64,000 nt of DNA from JBGPQJ01 sp963709295 (GCA_963709295.1 CAVPVW010000004.1:248001-312000), one strand, 5' to 3'. Positions 29,203 through 39,144 are shown, counted from the stretch's first letter. Numbers and translations: made by a program. Notes: a model not told the origin generated them from the letters alone.

Positions 29203-30161
29203 TCACCGGCCGCATCCTGCACCTGCAGCGCCTCTCCACTGAAGACGGACCGGGCATCCGCACCACGGTCTTCTTCAAGGGCTGCCCGCTGCACTGCGAC
29301 TGGTGCCACAACCCGGAGAGTATCTCCAGCAGTCTGCAGACACAGTGGTTCTCCGTCCGCTGTATCGGATGCAGGACCTGCCTATCCGCCTGCCCGAACG
29401 GCTGCCTGTCCCTGACCGAGCAGGGACTGTCCATCGACCGCGAACGCTGTGACGTGTGCGGGAAGTGCGTCGAGGCCTGTCCCTCCGGCGCGCGGGAAAT
29501 GGTGGGCAGGGAAGTGACGGTGGATGACGTGCTGGCCGAGCTGCTCAAGGACCGCGCTTATTACGAGAAATCAGGCGGCGGGGTGACTCTCTCGGGCGGC
29601 GAGCCGACCCTCCAGCCGGACTTTGCCGAAGCGCTTTTGCGCGGCTTGAAGGAACAGGGCATCTCGACCGCCCTCGATACCTGCGGTTTGTGCAGCCCTC
29701 GGACGCTGGACCGCCTCCTGCCGTACACCGATCTGGTGTTGTTCGACTTGAAGCTCCAGGACTCGCATGCACACCAGCAGTTCACCGGTGTTTCCAACGA
29801 AACCGTTCTCGAAAACTTGAACCATATCCGGGATTTCATCCGCAGCCAGGATCGTCCCATGCGCTTGTGGATACGCACTCCGCTGATCCCCGGCGCAACG
29901 TGCTCGCAGGAGAATCTGTCGGCGATCGGCCGCCACCTGTCCGATAAAATGGACGGGACCGTCTCCCGCTGGGAATTGTGCGCCTTCAACAACCTGTGCC
30001 GCGACCAGTACACCCGTCTTGGGCTGGAATGGGCGTATGCCTCAACTCCGCTGATGATGCATGAAGAATTGAACCGCTGTGAGCAGATCGCCCGGGCCTC
30101 AGGATTTCATCCGGACCTTATCGTCGCCACCGGGGCAACCCGAGTCGTGGAAATAAATTAG
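29199..30161 (+). CDS. Glycyl radical enzyme activating enzyme (radical SAM)
   Basis: A 320-residue activase that makes the glycyl radical on the preceding enzyme using S-adenosylmethionine. The radical-SAM cluster motif is CPLHCDWC (Cys29, 33, 36). It is followed by two ferredoxin-type cluster motifs (CIGCRTCLSACPNGC and CDVCGKCVEACPSGA), as in the PflC/HpdA/CutD group. LSGGEPTLQ is the SAM-binding GGE motif. The ATG overlaps the GRE stop by 4 nt, so translation is coupled one-to-one. The frame is intact. Confidence 0.95.
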   Translation: MITGRILHLQRLSTEDGPGIRTTVFFKGCPLHCDWCHNPESISSSLQTQWFSVRCIGCRTCLSACPNGCLSLTEQGLSIDRERCDVCGKCVEACPSGAREMVGREVTVDDVLAELLKDRAYYEKSGGGVTLSGGEPTLQPDFAEALLRGLKEQGISTALDTCGLCSPRTLDRLLPYTDLVLFDLKLQDSHAHQQFTGVSNETVLENLNHIRDFIRSQDRPMRLWIRTPLIPGATCSQENLSAIGRHLSDKMDGTVSRWELCAFNNLCRDQYTRLGLEWAYASTPLMMHEELNRCEQIARASGFHPDLIVATGATRVVEIN

Positions 30162-30170
30162 GAGCACATT

Positions 30171-31026
30171 ATGCCTCTCCCCTCGCTCATGAATACCTTT
30201 TCTGAAGAAGATATCCAGAGCACCCGGCCTGAGCTGAAGATCGGCCTGCTGGCGACCGTCACTCCGCAGGGACTGCCACATGTGACGCTCATTTCCTCAC
30301 TCATGGCTTGCGGACCGACTCAGATGTGCTTCGGCCAGTTCGTCGAAGGGACGTCCAAGAAGAACATCCTCGCCAATCCGAAAACCGGCTTTCTCATCAT
30401 GAGTCTGAACAAGGAACTGTGGCGCGGCAAAGCCATTTACACGCATTCTGCCAAAGAGGGACCGGAATACGATCACTACAACAACGTGCCCATGTTCCGC
30501 TACAACGCCTACTTTGGCGTGCATACAGTCTATTACCTGGACCTGGTCGGAGCATACCGGCAAATCCCCGCTGCCCATGAACACGGTCATCTTTGCCGCG
30601 GTCAAGACCATGCTGGCGCGCACGCTTGGACGCAAGCCGGGTCACGAGCCGGTTTTCAATTCATGGACGCGCGCCTTTGTGAACAAGCTCGACAACCTGA
30701 AATTTCTCTGCACCGTCGGCGCGGATGGTCATCCGGTCATCATCCCGGCCATCCAGACCCAGAGCCTGGATGTGCAGCATGTGCTGTTCTCCACCTCCGT
30801 TTATGCGGACGAGTTGTCGGCCATCCCGGCGGGTGTGCCCATGGCGGTCTTCAGCATGGCGCTGACCATGGAGGACGTTCTGCTGAGAGGCACGTACCAG
30901 GGAATCCGGCGCGTGGGCGGGATCAACGCCGGGGTGGTGGAGGTGGATTGGGTCTACAACCCCATGCCGCCCACCGCGGGTCAGATCTACCCGCCAGTCG
31001 CGCTGAAGCCTGTAACTGATTTCTAG
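30171..31026 (+). CDS. Pyridoxamine-phosphate-oxidase-fold (FMN-binding split barrel) protein, frameshift near 30557
   Basis: About 285 codons in two frames. The first part has the split-barrel core (LKIGLLATVTPQGLPHVTLISS), the second a repeat-like barrel core (NLKFLCTVGADGHPVIIPAIQ). The two similar halves suggest an internal duplication of the barrel or a pseudo-dimeric subunit. Such proteins bind FMN, F420 or heme; which one cannot be told here. It begins 9 nt after the activase gene, so it belongs to the GRE operon and may process the product or protect the radical system by reducing oxygen or an intermediate (speculative). Confidence 0.75.
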
Positions 31027-31036
31027 TCAAACGGCC

Positions 31037-31513
31037 ATGTCCCCACAAACCCACTATCACCGCATGAAAGGCCTCAATGCCCGGATGATGGCCAATTACA
31101 AGCGCGGATTTGGCCCCACCCGTGTCGTTCTGCTCCTGACCACCCTTGGGCGAAAATCCGGGCTTCCGCGCACCACCCCTTTGCAGTATGAGGAGGTGAA
31201 CGGTGATTATTACATTGGCTCGGCTCGGGGAGCTGAAGCGGACTGGGTCAAGAATATCCTGGCGAATCCATCCGTGCATGTCCAGGTCCGGGACCGTGAA
31301 TTTGATGCCGTGGCAGAAGCGGTGACGGACCCGACCCGGATGGCTGATTTCATTGAACTGCGCCTGCGGCGTCACCCTTTAATGATTCGTCTCATCATGA
31401 CTTTGTTTGATGGGCTGCCCTTGCGATTCAGCCGTGCGGATTTGGAACAACTCAGCAAAGAAAAAGCCATGGTCATCCTGCACCCCGGAAAAGATGAGTT
31501 GGAAAACACCTAA
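31037..31513 (+). CDS. Deazaflavin (F420)-dependent nitroreductase/quinone reductase family protein (Ddn-like)
   Basis: A 158-residue intact frame. The core LLTTLGRKSGLPRTTPLQYEE...YYIGSARGAEADWVKNILANPSVHVQV is the signature of the F420H2-dependent quinone reductase family. Known members reduce menaquinones or nitro compounds with F420H2. Its presence suggests the organism makes or uses F420, consistent with Chloroflexota. It follows the split-barrel gene by 10 nt and is the last gene before a strong terminator. Confidence 0.88.
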   Translation: MSPQTHYHRMKGLNARMMANYKRGFGPTRVVLLLTTLGRKSGLPRTTPLQYEEVNGDYYIGSARGAEADWVKNILANPSVHVQVRDREFDAVAEAVTDPTRMADFIELRLRRHPLMIRLIMTLFDGLPLRFSRADLEQLSKEKAMVILHPGKDELENT

Positions 31514-31537
31514 AGCCTTAATGCATATTAAGAAAAA

Positions 31538-31569
31538 GAGAGCCGCTTTTATCATGGGCGGCTCTCTTT
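31538..31569 (+). terminator. Intrinsic terminator of the GRE operon
   Basis: GAGAGCCGC and GCGGCTCTC form a perfect 9-bp stem with an 11-nt loop followed by TTT; an A-run on the left side would serve the opposite strand. It lies about 25 nt after the Ddn-like gene. Confidence 0.8.
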
Positions 31570-31669
31570 GGTGTACAAATAGGACGAGCCTATTTCCTGT
31601 GAATAGTGTTATAGCATTACAGAAAAATTAGGATTTGCCGGAAAATCCGGCAGTTCTGGAGGTCTCTGG

Positions 31670-32749
31670 ATGAATCACTCGGAATCAATCTCGGTGTTGG
31701 TATTCGGCGCAGGAGCCATAGGGACCTACGTGGGTGGCTCCCTGGTACTGGCCGGGCATCGGGTGGTCTTTGTTGAGCAGCCTGCTATCGCAGCCGAACT
31801 GGGTGAGCGCGGCCTGCGCCTGGACGTGTCTGTGGACAAACGCCGAGGCGTGCGGGAACCGTTCGCAGTCCCTTCGGGCTCTTTTGGTTGTGCGTCCTCC
31901 CTGAAAGAAGCGCTCCAACACGAGTCGTTTGAGGTGGCCCTCTTTGCGATGAAATCCTTCGACACCGCCGCTGCCCTGGAGGAGGTCAAGCCTTTCATGG
32001 ACAGGATGCCGCCCCTGCTCGGCTTGCAGAACGGCGTCGACAACGAACCCGCGATCGCAGAGGTGCTCGGTCCGGAGCGCGTCATCGCGGGCACGGTCAC
32101 CTGCTCGATCGCCCGCAGGGCTGCCGGTGATATCGTCCTGGAGACGGCGCGCGGGATCGGGATCGCGGAGGGACACCCTCTTTCAAAGCGGCTGGTGGCT
32201 GCGCTGAATTCAGCCAGTTTGAATGCACACCTGTACCCGTGCGCGGCGGACATGAAATGGTCCAAGCTTCTGGCCAACCTCCCGGGGAGCGCCACCGCAG
32301 CCATCGTCGACATGAGCCCGGCGGAGGTCTTCGCTCATCCCGGGCTGTACGACCTCGAGCTGCGTATGGGACAGGAGGCGCTGGCGGTCATGGCCGCCCA
32401 GGGGATCCGTCCGGTCAACCTGCCTGGAGTGCCCGTGCGGGCTCTGGCGCTGGCCTTGCGTCTGCCGTCCTTTCTGGCCCGTCCTGTATTGCAGAAAGTC
32501 GTGGGCGGAGGCCGGGGCGGGAAGATGCCTTCTTTTCATATTGACCTGCACGCCGGGCGCCGCACGAGCGAGATCGAGTGGCTGCATGGAGCTGTGGTAC
32601 GCTATGGGGAGAAGCTGGGTGTCCCGACGCCTGTCAGCCGCGTGCTGACCGAAACATTGCTGGCCATGGTGCGCGGGGAGATCCCGATCGCAGCCTTTTC
32701 CCGCCAGCCGCAGAAACTGATCGACCTCACTTTACCTGCAAGGAGCTGA
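31670..32749 (+). CDS. Ketopantoate reductase (PanE/ApbA) family dehydrogenase
   Basis: A 359-residue NADPH-dependent 2-oxoacid reductase. The Rossmann motif VLVFGAGAIGTYVGG is at residues 9-23. The family lysine is in DMKWSKLLANLPGSATAAI, and the C-terminal helical domain has the conserved substrate region (GKMPSFHIDL). It is longer than E. coli PanE (303). CTGGAGG lies before the ATG. It ends 2 nt before the TTG start of a sugar kinase with AAGGAGC in between, so the two are co-translated. A reductase of a sugar-derived 2-oxoacid is as likely as pantothenate synthesis in this setting. Confidence 0.82.
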   Translation: MNHSESISVLVFGAGAIGTYVGGSLVLAGHRVVFVEQPAIAAELGERGLRLDVSVDKRRGVREPFAVPSGSFGCASSLKEALQHESFEVALFAMKSFDTAAALEEVKPFMDRMPPLLGLQNGVDNEPAIAEVLGPERVIAGTVTCSIARRAAGDIVLETARGIGIAEGHPLSKRLVAALNSASLNAHLYPCAADMKWSKLLANLPGSATAAIVDMSPAEVFAHPGLYDLELRMGQEALAVMAAQGIRPVNLPGVPVRALALALRLPSFLARPVLQKVVGGGRGGKMPSFHIDLHAGRRTSEIEWLHGAVVRYGEKLGVPTPVSRVLTETLLAMVRGEIPIAAFSRQPQKLIDLTLPARS

Positions 32750-32751
32750 TC

Positions 32752-34326
32752 TTGAATAATCAACCGTATATCCTCGCTGTCGACCTCGGAACCTCTGCTT
32801 TGAAGACCGCATTGATCTCCGCCTCCGGGAAGGTGGCCGGCTGGGAAGTCCAGGAAATACCGCTTCACATCCTGCCCGACGCGGCGCGGAGCAGGATCCG
32901 CAGGACTGGTGGAATGCCTTCCTGGCGACATCGAAACGGCTGATCCAGAAGGAACTGGTGCCGGTCCAAAGCATCGTGGCCGTTTGTTGTTCGACGCAGG
33001 CGGAATGCACCATCCCTGTCGACGAGAAGGGCGAGGCGCTGATGAATGTGATCTCGTGGCTGGATATGCGCGGCGCCCGGCATCTTCACAAGATCACCGG
33101 CGGGTTGTTCCAGGTGGCGGGTTACGACGTGTTCAAGCTGCGGCGCTGGATCAAATTGACCGGCGGTTTGCCTTCACACACCGGTGCGGATCCGGCGGCG
33201 CACATGCTGCTGGTCCGTTACGAATATCCCGAGGTCTATGAAAAGACCTACAAGTTCCTGACGGCGCTGGATTACATGAACCTGCGCCTGACCGGTGAAT
33301 TCGTGGCCACCTCCGATTCGATCATGACTTCCTGGGTGACCGACAACCGGGACACCCGGCACATCGTTTATGATAAAGGGCTGCTCAGGGACTCGGGGAT
33401 TTCCCCGGATAAATTCCCGGAGGTTGTCCCTTGCACCTCGGTGATCGGCGATCTGAAGCCGGAGGTGGCACGCGCTCTGGGGCTGAAGGACGGGGTCAAG
33501 GTCGTTGCGGGAGCCATCGATCTCAGCGCAGCTGCCATCGGGTCCGGAGCCGTGAACGATTTCGACGCCCATGTTTATATAGGCACCTCCAACTGGATCA
33601 TTGCGCATGTGCCCTTCAAGAAGGCGGACCTTTCCTCCTGGATTGGCGTCAGTCCCGTGCGCCAGGCCGGACAAATACCTGATGATCGTCGTGCAAATGA
33701 CTGCCGGCGGCAACCTGAATTACCTGCGCGACAAGATCCTGTACCACAACGATGAACTCCTGAAAGAAGAGCAGGCTCCGGATGTCTTCCAGATCTTTGA
33801 CCGCATTGCCGCGAAGGTCCCGCCCGGGAGCAATGGACTGATGTACATGCCGTGGATCTATGGCGAGCGTGCTCCCATTGACGACCGCAATGCCCGTGCG
33901 GCTCTGTTCAACATCTCGCTGGAGAATACCCGCGAAGACATCGTCCGCGCTTTCATGGAAGGTGTGGCGCTCAACACGCGCTGGCTCGTGGGTCCCGCCG
34001 AAAGGTTCATGGGCCGTAAACTGACGCAGCTGAACTTCGTCGGCGGCGGTGCCAAATCGGATGTCTGGAGCCAGATCCTGGCCGACGTGATGAACGTGAC
34101 CATCCGCCAGATGCGCGACCCGATCCAGGCCAATGCGCGCGGGGCGGCTTTCATTGCTGCCGTCGGGCTTGGGCACCTGACCTTTGAGGACATCCCGCAG
34201 TTGGTCGAGTTCAAGGCGACCTATTCGCCGAATCCGGAGAACCGGGCGCTCTATGATAAGTTATTCGCTGAATTCGTGCGGTTTTACCATCAAAACAAAG
34301 CCAGCTACAAGAGGCTCAACAGCTAG
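32752..34326 (+). CDS. FGGY-family carbohydrate kinase, xylulokinase-like (two compensating frameshifts)
   Basis: Exactly 525 codons in total, with frame breaks near 32888 and 33665 that cancel out. Start TTG with AAGGAGC upstream; the nucleotide loop reads ILAVDLGTSALKTALI. Further family features are AECTIPVDEKGEAL...ISWLDMRG, the phosphate loop NFVGGGAKSDVW and the C-terminal ANARGAAFIAA. FGGY kinases phosphorylate pentuloses, gluconate or polyols in the cytoplasm. The upstream ketopantoate-reductase-like gene is translationally close, so the two may act on the same sugar. The breaks are probably read errors. Confidence 0.83.
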
Positions 34327-34362
34327 GCATCCCCCATCATTCATTAGCCGAAGAGTCCATAT

Positions 34363-35855
34363 TTACAAGGTTGCCATTTTTCTGAAATTTAGTTTATTTG
34401 ATTGGTATAGTTCCTGGTAGAGCTCGAAAAGCTCCAAATATTTATTATGCCGTTCCGGGTGTGGAATGGTTTTCGTTCGGGTGTTAATATATTTCTCTAT
34501 CTCATCCCACTGTGAAAAAGCCCCTATCCCCATCCCCGCAATAAATGCGGCTCCCAAAGAAGATCCGGGGTGATTTTCCACCTCTTCCAGAGGAAATCCT
34601 ACAACATCGGATGTGATTTGACGCCAGAGTTTACTGGACGCACCGCCATTTGTGACTCTCACGCGCTGGATCTTAAGACCGGCCTCCTCCAGAATCCGGA
34701 TATGATGATAAAAGCCATACGAGATTCCCTCCAGGATCGCATGGAAAAGATGAGCCCGTGTGTGGCGAAGGGATAATCCAAAAAAAACTCCTCGCGCGTG
34801 CGGATCAAAGAGTGGAGTCTTTTCGCCAAGGAAGTATGGCAGCAGTATTATTCCATCGGAGCCGGCTGGGATGTCCCATGCTTCCGCATCCAATTGTGGA
34901 TAATCATTCCCTGCGCCGAACTGGTCCCGAAACCATTTAATAATGGAGCCGCTGGAGGCCATGCAGCCGTTGATCAGGTAGAGATCGGGGATGACATGGA
35001 AATCCAAGTAGAGTGATCTGTTCATCACCATGGAATCAAGAGAATAGAGGATATCCCCGGCGCCTCCCAGTTTGATCAGCAGGTCTCCATTTTGCCTGAT
35101 ACCGGCAGAGAAGGCCGAGGCCACATGGTCGGCGCTGCCCGCCACGACTGGAGTTCCCTCCAGCAAACCTGTCTCGACGGCTGCCGTTGCGGATACATGA
35201 CCGATGATCTCGTCAGGTTTGTGCACAGGCGGCAATTGACCGCGTTGGATCAAAGAGAGTTCCAATAACTCATCAATCCATTCTTTCCTGTGAATATCAT
35301 ACAGGCCGCTTTCCAGCGCCCAGTTCTGCTCCACGGAGGGCATCCCGGTCAGGCGAAAATTGATGTAATCATAAGACCCCATGACCCAGGTTGCGTTTTT
35401 TAAGATATCCGGTTCGTTCCTGGCCAGCCACTGTCAATTTCGGCCCGATGCTCTGCTGGGTGATCATTGACCCAGTGCGATTGAAAATATTCATCCTCGT
35501 CAACACGGGTCTTGAATTCCTCGACCTGTGCAAAGGACCGCGCATCGTTCTGCTGAATACTGAATCGAAGCGGGCATCCCTTTCGGTCGACGGGAATTAG
35601 AGTCGGCACCATCCCGCTAACTCCCACCGCAAGTATGTTTTTGGCACTTACGTTTGCCTTACGCAGACATTCAGGAATCCCTTCACATACATTCCGCCAC
35701 CATTCGAGTGGATCCTCCTCCGCCCAGTTGGCCTGGGAAGAAATAAGCGTGGCAGGCCGATGGACGTCGGATTTGATCCCTCCGGCCAGGTCGATCAGGA
35801 GAATCTTTGTGCCCGTTGTGCCAAGATCAATTCCCAGCAGATATTTATCGATCAT
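34363..35855 (-). CDS. FGGY-family carbohydrate kinase (one frameshift near 35390)
   Basis: About 497 residues. YLLGIDLGTTGTKILLIDL (near the start) is the ATP-binding motif; GGASSKLWRQITSDV and LGAAFIAG are the C-terminal family motifs. The split near 35390 lies between a damaged NHPAEHRAEID segment and MGSYDYINFRLTG, and fits one indel. It is closest in feel to xylulo-/gluconokinases. The ATG overlaps the stop of the BtpA-family gene as ATGA. Convergent with the upstream kinase; only 36 nt separate the two stops. Confidence 0.83.
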
Positions 35856-36671
35856 GAAATTTCCTTGCGAAAATCGCGCACCGTATCCATGAAATCTTTC
35901 ACCCGGCCCGGGTCGACAGGATTCCAGGTCTTACCCTCCACCTTTAAAGTTGACCCGACAATGACGCCGTCTGCCACACTTAAATATTGACGGATGTTCT
36001 CCTTTTTGGCCCCTGTGTTGAGCAGCACAGGCACCTGGTTTCCAACCGCCTCCTTCGCCTGTTGCACAACCGAAAAATCCGGCTCTGCACCGGCCATGGG
36101 ACCGGCGATGAGAATCGCATCGACGAGAGTGGACACCACGGCGCTGCGTGCTCGTTGGGCCACATCTCGTGTACCCAGCGGGGAGGCAAATTCCGGGGTG
36201 ATATTGGCAAAGACGCGAACCTGGTCTGCATCGATGTTGTGACGGAAACGGTACAGGTCGGCCGCGTCGGTCGACCACAATCCCATATCGCTCTCGTAAA
36301 CGCCCGTGACGACTTCCCGGATAAACGATCCGCCCGTTGCTTTGCAGATGGCCAGCGGAGCCTTGGGATCCCAAAGGAAATCTACGCCAAAGGGGCGGTC
36401 GGTGGGACGCAGCTCTGTCACGATGCGCGTCATCACCGCGACGGCTTCGAAACCCGCTTGGAAGGTGTAGGGACGATCGTCTTCATTGCAAAAGAGGATC
36501 GCATCAACGCCATTGGATAACAGAGTGCTTGACGTCACGGCGTACGGCCTCCAGGGCCCCTTCAACTCCGCTGCCGGGATCGTACCGAGGCGTTCCGGGC
36601 ATGGCCGGGATATGCGCCATCGCAATGACCGGTTTCGTTACACCAAATAAATCAAGCAGCATGTTTGTCAT
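35852..36671 (-). CDS. BtpA/SgcQ family protein (one frameshift near 36530)
   Basis: About 273 codons from the ATG at 36671, which has GGAGGC just upstream. The opening VTKPVIAMAHIPAMPGTPRYD, the core FGVDFLWDPKAPLAICKATGGSFIRE and the end SVADGVIVGSTLKVEG match SgcQ and the photosystem-I factor BtpA, a TIM-barrel family without an established reaction. The frame breaks between EAVRRDVK and TLLSNGVDAILF. SgcQ lies in a sugar operon of E. coli. Here the gene is coupled to an FGGY kinase and is divergent from ribokinase, again a carbohydrate setting. Confidence 0.82.
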
Positions 36672-36727
36672 TTTGCCTCCGTGTTCTTGTTCCGGGAATG
36701 GGATCGCTCTTTCCTTGCCAACGATGG

Positions 36728-36776
36728 ATTAGCCATCAGAAAATCATTGCACATTTATTAGGCTAATCATATACTT
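36728..36776 (+). promoter_or_regulatory. Promoter of the ribokinase gene with an overlapping inverted repeat
   Basis: TTGCAC (36748-36753) and TATACT (36771-36776) are spaced by 17 nt, a near-consensus sigma-70 promoter. An inverted repeat, GATTAGCC (36728-36735) and GGCTAATC (36762-36769), brackets the -35 box and ends just before the -10 box, the place for a repressor. The divergent BtpA gene starts about 60 nt away, so one regulator could control both directions (inference). Confidence 0.65.
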
Positions 36777-36844
36777 GTTATCATCCATTGTAAACATCCA
36801 CGCACCGTTCATTAATCAATCTCGCACTGCAGGAGCAGTCAGGC

Positions 36845-37765
36845 ATGAATGATATTCTTGTGGTTGGCAGCCTCAATATGGATCTGGTCGTGCGCGCGCC
36901 GCGTTTTCCCGCTCCCGGAGAAACCATCAGCGGCGAGGACCTGGCGGTCATCCCGGGCGGCAAGGGGGCGAACCAGGCGGTGGCCGCAGCCCGACTGGGT
37001 GCGGAGGTATCCATGCTGGGGCGCGTGGGCAGCGATGTTTTTGGGCAATCACTCCTGGATAATCTGGCCAGGAACAAGGTGAATGCCAACCGGGTTCAAC
37101 AAGATGCCGCAGCAACGGGTACGGCGACAATCATTGTGGATGCGCATGGTCAGAACAGCATCGTTCTCTCTCCGGGCGCCAATGGAAAAGTAACACCGAA
37201 CGATTTGGCTGATTTGCCTGATGCAAAAATTCTTTTGCTGCAATTCGAAATTCCGGCTGAGACAGTCACAGTCGCCGCACAACGGGCACGGGAGAAAGGG
37301 ATGCGTGTGATCGTCAATCCGGCTCCAGCGCGGAAAGTGGATCCAGAGTTTTTGAGATTGGCCGATATCCTGGTGCCCAACGAATCGGAATTGAGCTTGC
37401 TGACCGATCGACCGGTTGCCGATTCCACGTCAGCGGAAGCCGCTGCCCGGCAGCTGATCGCTCAGGGTGCGGAAATGGTCATCATCACCCGGGGTGAGTA
37501 TGGCGCCCTTATGGTCACAAAAAATGACAGCTATAACGTGCCTGCATTTCAAGTGGACGTGATGGACACCACGGCTGCGGGAGATGCCTTCATTGGCGGT
37601 CTGGCGGTCTCACTGGCCGAGGACAAGCCGATTCGCGAGGCGCTGACGTTTGCCAATGCCTGCGGTGCGCTGGCAGCAATGAAGTTCGGAGCTCAACCCT
37701 CTCTCCCAACACGAGAGGAAGTTCGAGTTTTTCTGAAAAACTACCAGGGATCCAGAAATGGATGA
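36845..37765 (+). CDS. rbsK: Ribokinase (PfkB family)
   Basis: A 306-residue intact frame. ILVVGSLNMDLVVRAPRFP and IPGGKGANQAVAAARLGA are the ribokinase opening motifs (PfkB signature 1). MDTTAAGDAFIGGLAVSL is signature 2 with the catalytic Asp of GD; the usual G of DTTGAGD is Ala here, a common variant. It makes ribose-5-phosphate from ribose and ATP in the cytoplasm. Directly upstream of a nucleoside importer and near two nucleoside hydrolases, it would phosphorylate the ribose released from nucleosides. Confidence 0.93.
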   Translation: MNDILVVGSLNMDLVVRAPRFPAPGETISGEDLAVIPGGKGANQAVAAARLGAEVSMLGRVGSDVFGQSLLDNLARNKVNANRVQQDAAATGTATIIVDAHGQNSIVLSPGANGKVTPNDLADLPDAKILLLQFEIPAETVTVAAQRAREKGMRVIVNPAPARKVDPEFLRLADILVPNESELSLLTDRPVADSTSAEAAARQLIAQGAEMVIITRGEYGALMVTKNDSYNVPAFQVDVMDTTAAGDAFIGGLAVSLAEDKPIREALTFANACGALAAMKFGAQPSLPTREEVRVFLKNYQGSRNG

Positions 37766-37780
37766 ATTTCCCTTTGAATG

Positions 37781-37786
37781 TATAAT
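37781..37786 (+). promoter_or_regulatory. Candidate -10 box for the nucleoside importer
   Basis: TATAAT follows the ribokinase stop by about 15 nt within AATGTATAATATAG, and the binding-protein ATG lies about 170 nt further on. No good -35 hexamer sits at the expected distance. A strong ribosome-binding-like AAGGAGGTGAC near 37875 has no start codon after it. Confidence 0.35.
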
Positions 37787-37956
37787 ATAGCCATGCCAAT
37801 TAAAGATTGGTTCCAATAATATCTCCTCACATCGGTGTTTTGCAATTTAGGGTAGTTGAAAACCCACCATTCCAAGGAGGTGACACGGCCAAATCAATTC
37901 TTTGCAAGGTCTAAAATCCAATATTTTTCAAATATAAAACAAGGAGAAAAGAAGAG

Positions 37957-39093
37957 ATGAAAAAGAATTTGTTGTTGGTTTTGAGTTTTATGTTGATCGC
38001 CACCATGGTTCTCGCCGCCTGCGGTACACCCGCCGAAGAACCTGTTGTAGAGGAACCGGTAGTCGAAGAACCGGTCGTTGAAGAGCCGGCTCCCACTGAC
38101 GCCCCTGTCGTGGAAGAGCCTGAGTTCACCTGCGCTCTGATCACCCCCAATCCATTGGGCGACCGCTCCTTCATTGATGCCTCCGCACGCGGTATCGAAA
38201 GGGCCAATGCCGAGCTGCCCGTGAAATGCGACATCATTGAGACCAACGGTGTGGCTGAACATGAAACCGCTCTGCGCGGCGCCATTTCCCAGGGTTACGA
38301 TCTCGTGCTTGGGCTGGCCATGGATACCGAGATGTTCGTCAACCTGGCTGCTGAATTCCCGGATCAGAAGTTCGCCTCCCCCTCCGAGATCTTCCTCGAC
38401 ACGCTGCCCGAGAACATGGTCGCCTACCAGATCGATGTGCATGAATCCAGTTTCCTGGCAGGGTTGATCGCCGGCTCACTCACCGAGTCCAAGAAGGTGG
38501 GCGCGGTCGTCGGTGGAGATGCACCTGGCCTGAATCAGTTCTATTACGGTTACAAGCAGGGTGTGTTGGAAGTCTGCCCGGACTGTGAAGTGCTGGTCAG
38601 CTACCTCGGTTTTGACTTCTCCAACCCGACCCTCGGGCTCGAGACTGCTCTTGGCCTTTATGATCAGGGTGCGGATATCGTCTACCAGATCGCCGGCCGC
38701 TCGGGCGAAGGCGTCCTTGAAGCTGCCGCGCAGCGTGGCCTCTATGCCATTGGCGTGGACTCCAACCAGGATGATATCCAGCCCGGGAATGTGATCGTAT
38801 CCATGCTCAAGAAAGTGGAATCCACCACGTTTGACCCGATCAAGTTGGTTACGGACGGCGCATTCAAGGGTGGATTTGAGCGCCGCGGTCTCAAGGAAGG
38901 GTTCGCCGGTCTTTCCTGGGATGAAGGCTCAACCACGTTTGAGACCCAGGGCCCGGCTGAGATGACGGCCAAGCTGCCTGATATCAAGGCGCTCGTTGAA
39001 GACTATCGCACGAAGATCGTTAACGGTGAGTACAAAGTGTGCGATGCATTCCTGCCCGAAACTCCTGAGTGTGTGGAACTGCTCGCGAAATAA
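37957..39093 (+). CDS. Nucleoside-binding lipoprotein of an ABC importer (BMP/PnrA family)
   Basis: A 378-residue lipoprotein with lipobox VLAAC (Cys at about 23), ACAAGGAG upstream of the ATG, and a linker of tandem EEPVV units encoded by near-identical 15-bp repeats. The mature part fits the Bmp family: LITPNPLGDRSFIDASARG, VNLAAEFPDQKF, VAYQIDVHESSFLAGLIAG, GAVVGGDAPGLNQFYYGYKQG. BMP proteins of Treponema and Borrelia bind purine nucleosides. The genes that follow supply its ATPase and two permeases. The repeat linker is likely variable in length between strains. Confidence 0.93.
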   Translation: MKKNLLLVLSFMLIATMVLAACGTPAEEPVVEEPVVEEPVVEEPAPTDAPVVEEPEFTCALITPNPLGDRSFIDASARGIERANAELPVKCDIIETNGVAEHETALRGAISQGYDLVLGLAMDTEMFVNLAAEFPDQKFASPSEIFLDTLPENMVAYQIDVHESSFLAGLIAGSLTESKKVGAVVGGDAPGLNQFYYGYKQGVLEVCPDCEVLVSYLGFDFSNPTLGLETALGLYDQGADIVYQIAGRSGEGVLEAAAQRGLYAIGVDSNQDDIQPGNVIVSMLKKVESTTFDPIKLVTDGAFKGGFERRGLKEGFAGLSWDEGSTTFETQGPAEMTAKLPDIKALVEDYRTKIVNGEYKVCDAFLPETPECVELLAK

Positions 39094-39116
39094 ATTAAAG
39101 TACGGTATGTGAGAAA

Positions 39117-39144
39117 GGACCCCGGGGTTGCTGCCCCGGGGTCC
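39117..39144 (+). terminator. Intercistronic hairpin between nucleoside-binding protein and ATPase genes
   Basis: GGACCCCGGGG and CCCCGGGGTCC form a very stable 11-bp, GC-only-rich stem with a 6-nt loop and no U-run. It probably stabilises the binding-protein message and dampens the downstream genes, the same arrangement as at 5841-5873. Confidence 0.65.

Noticed and set aside
38035..38100. Tandem 15-bp units as a CRISPR or minisatellite element
   Set aside because: They encode the EEPVV linker of a lipoprotein in frame and have no spacers; this is a coding low-complexity linker.
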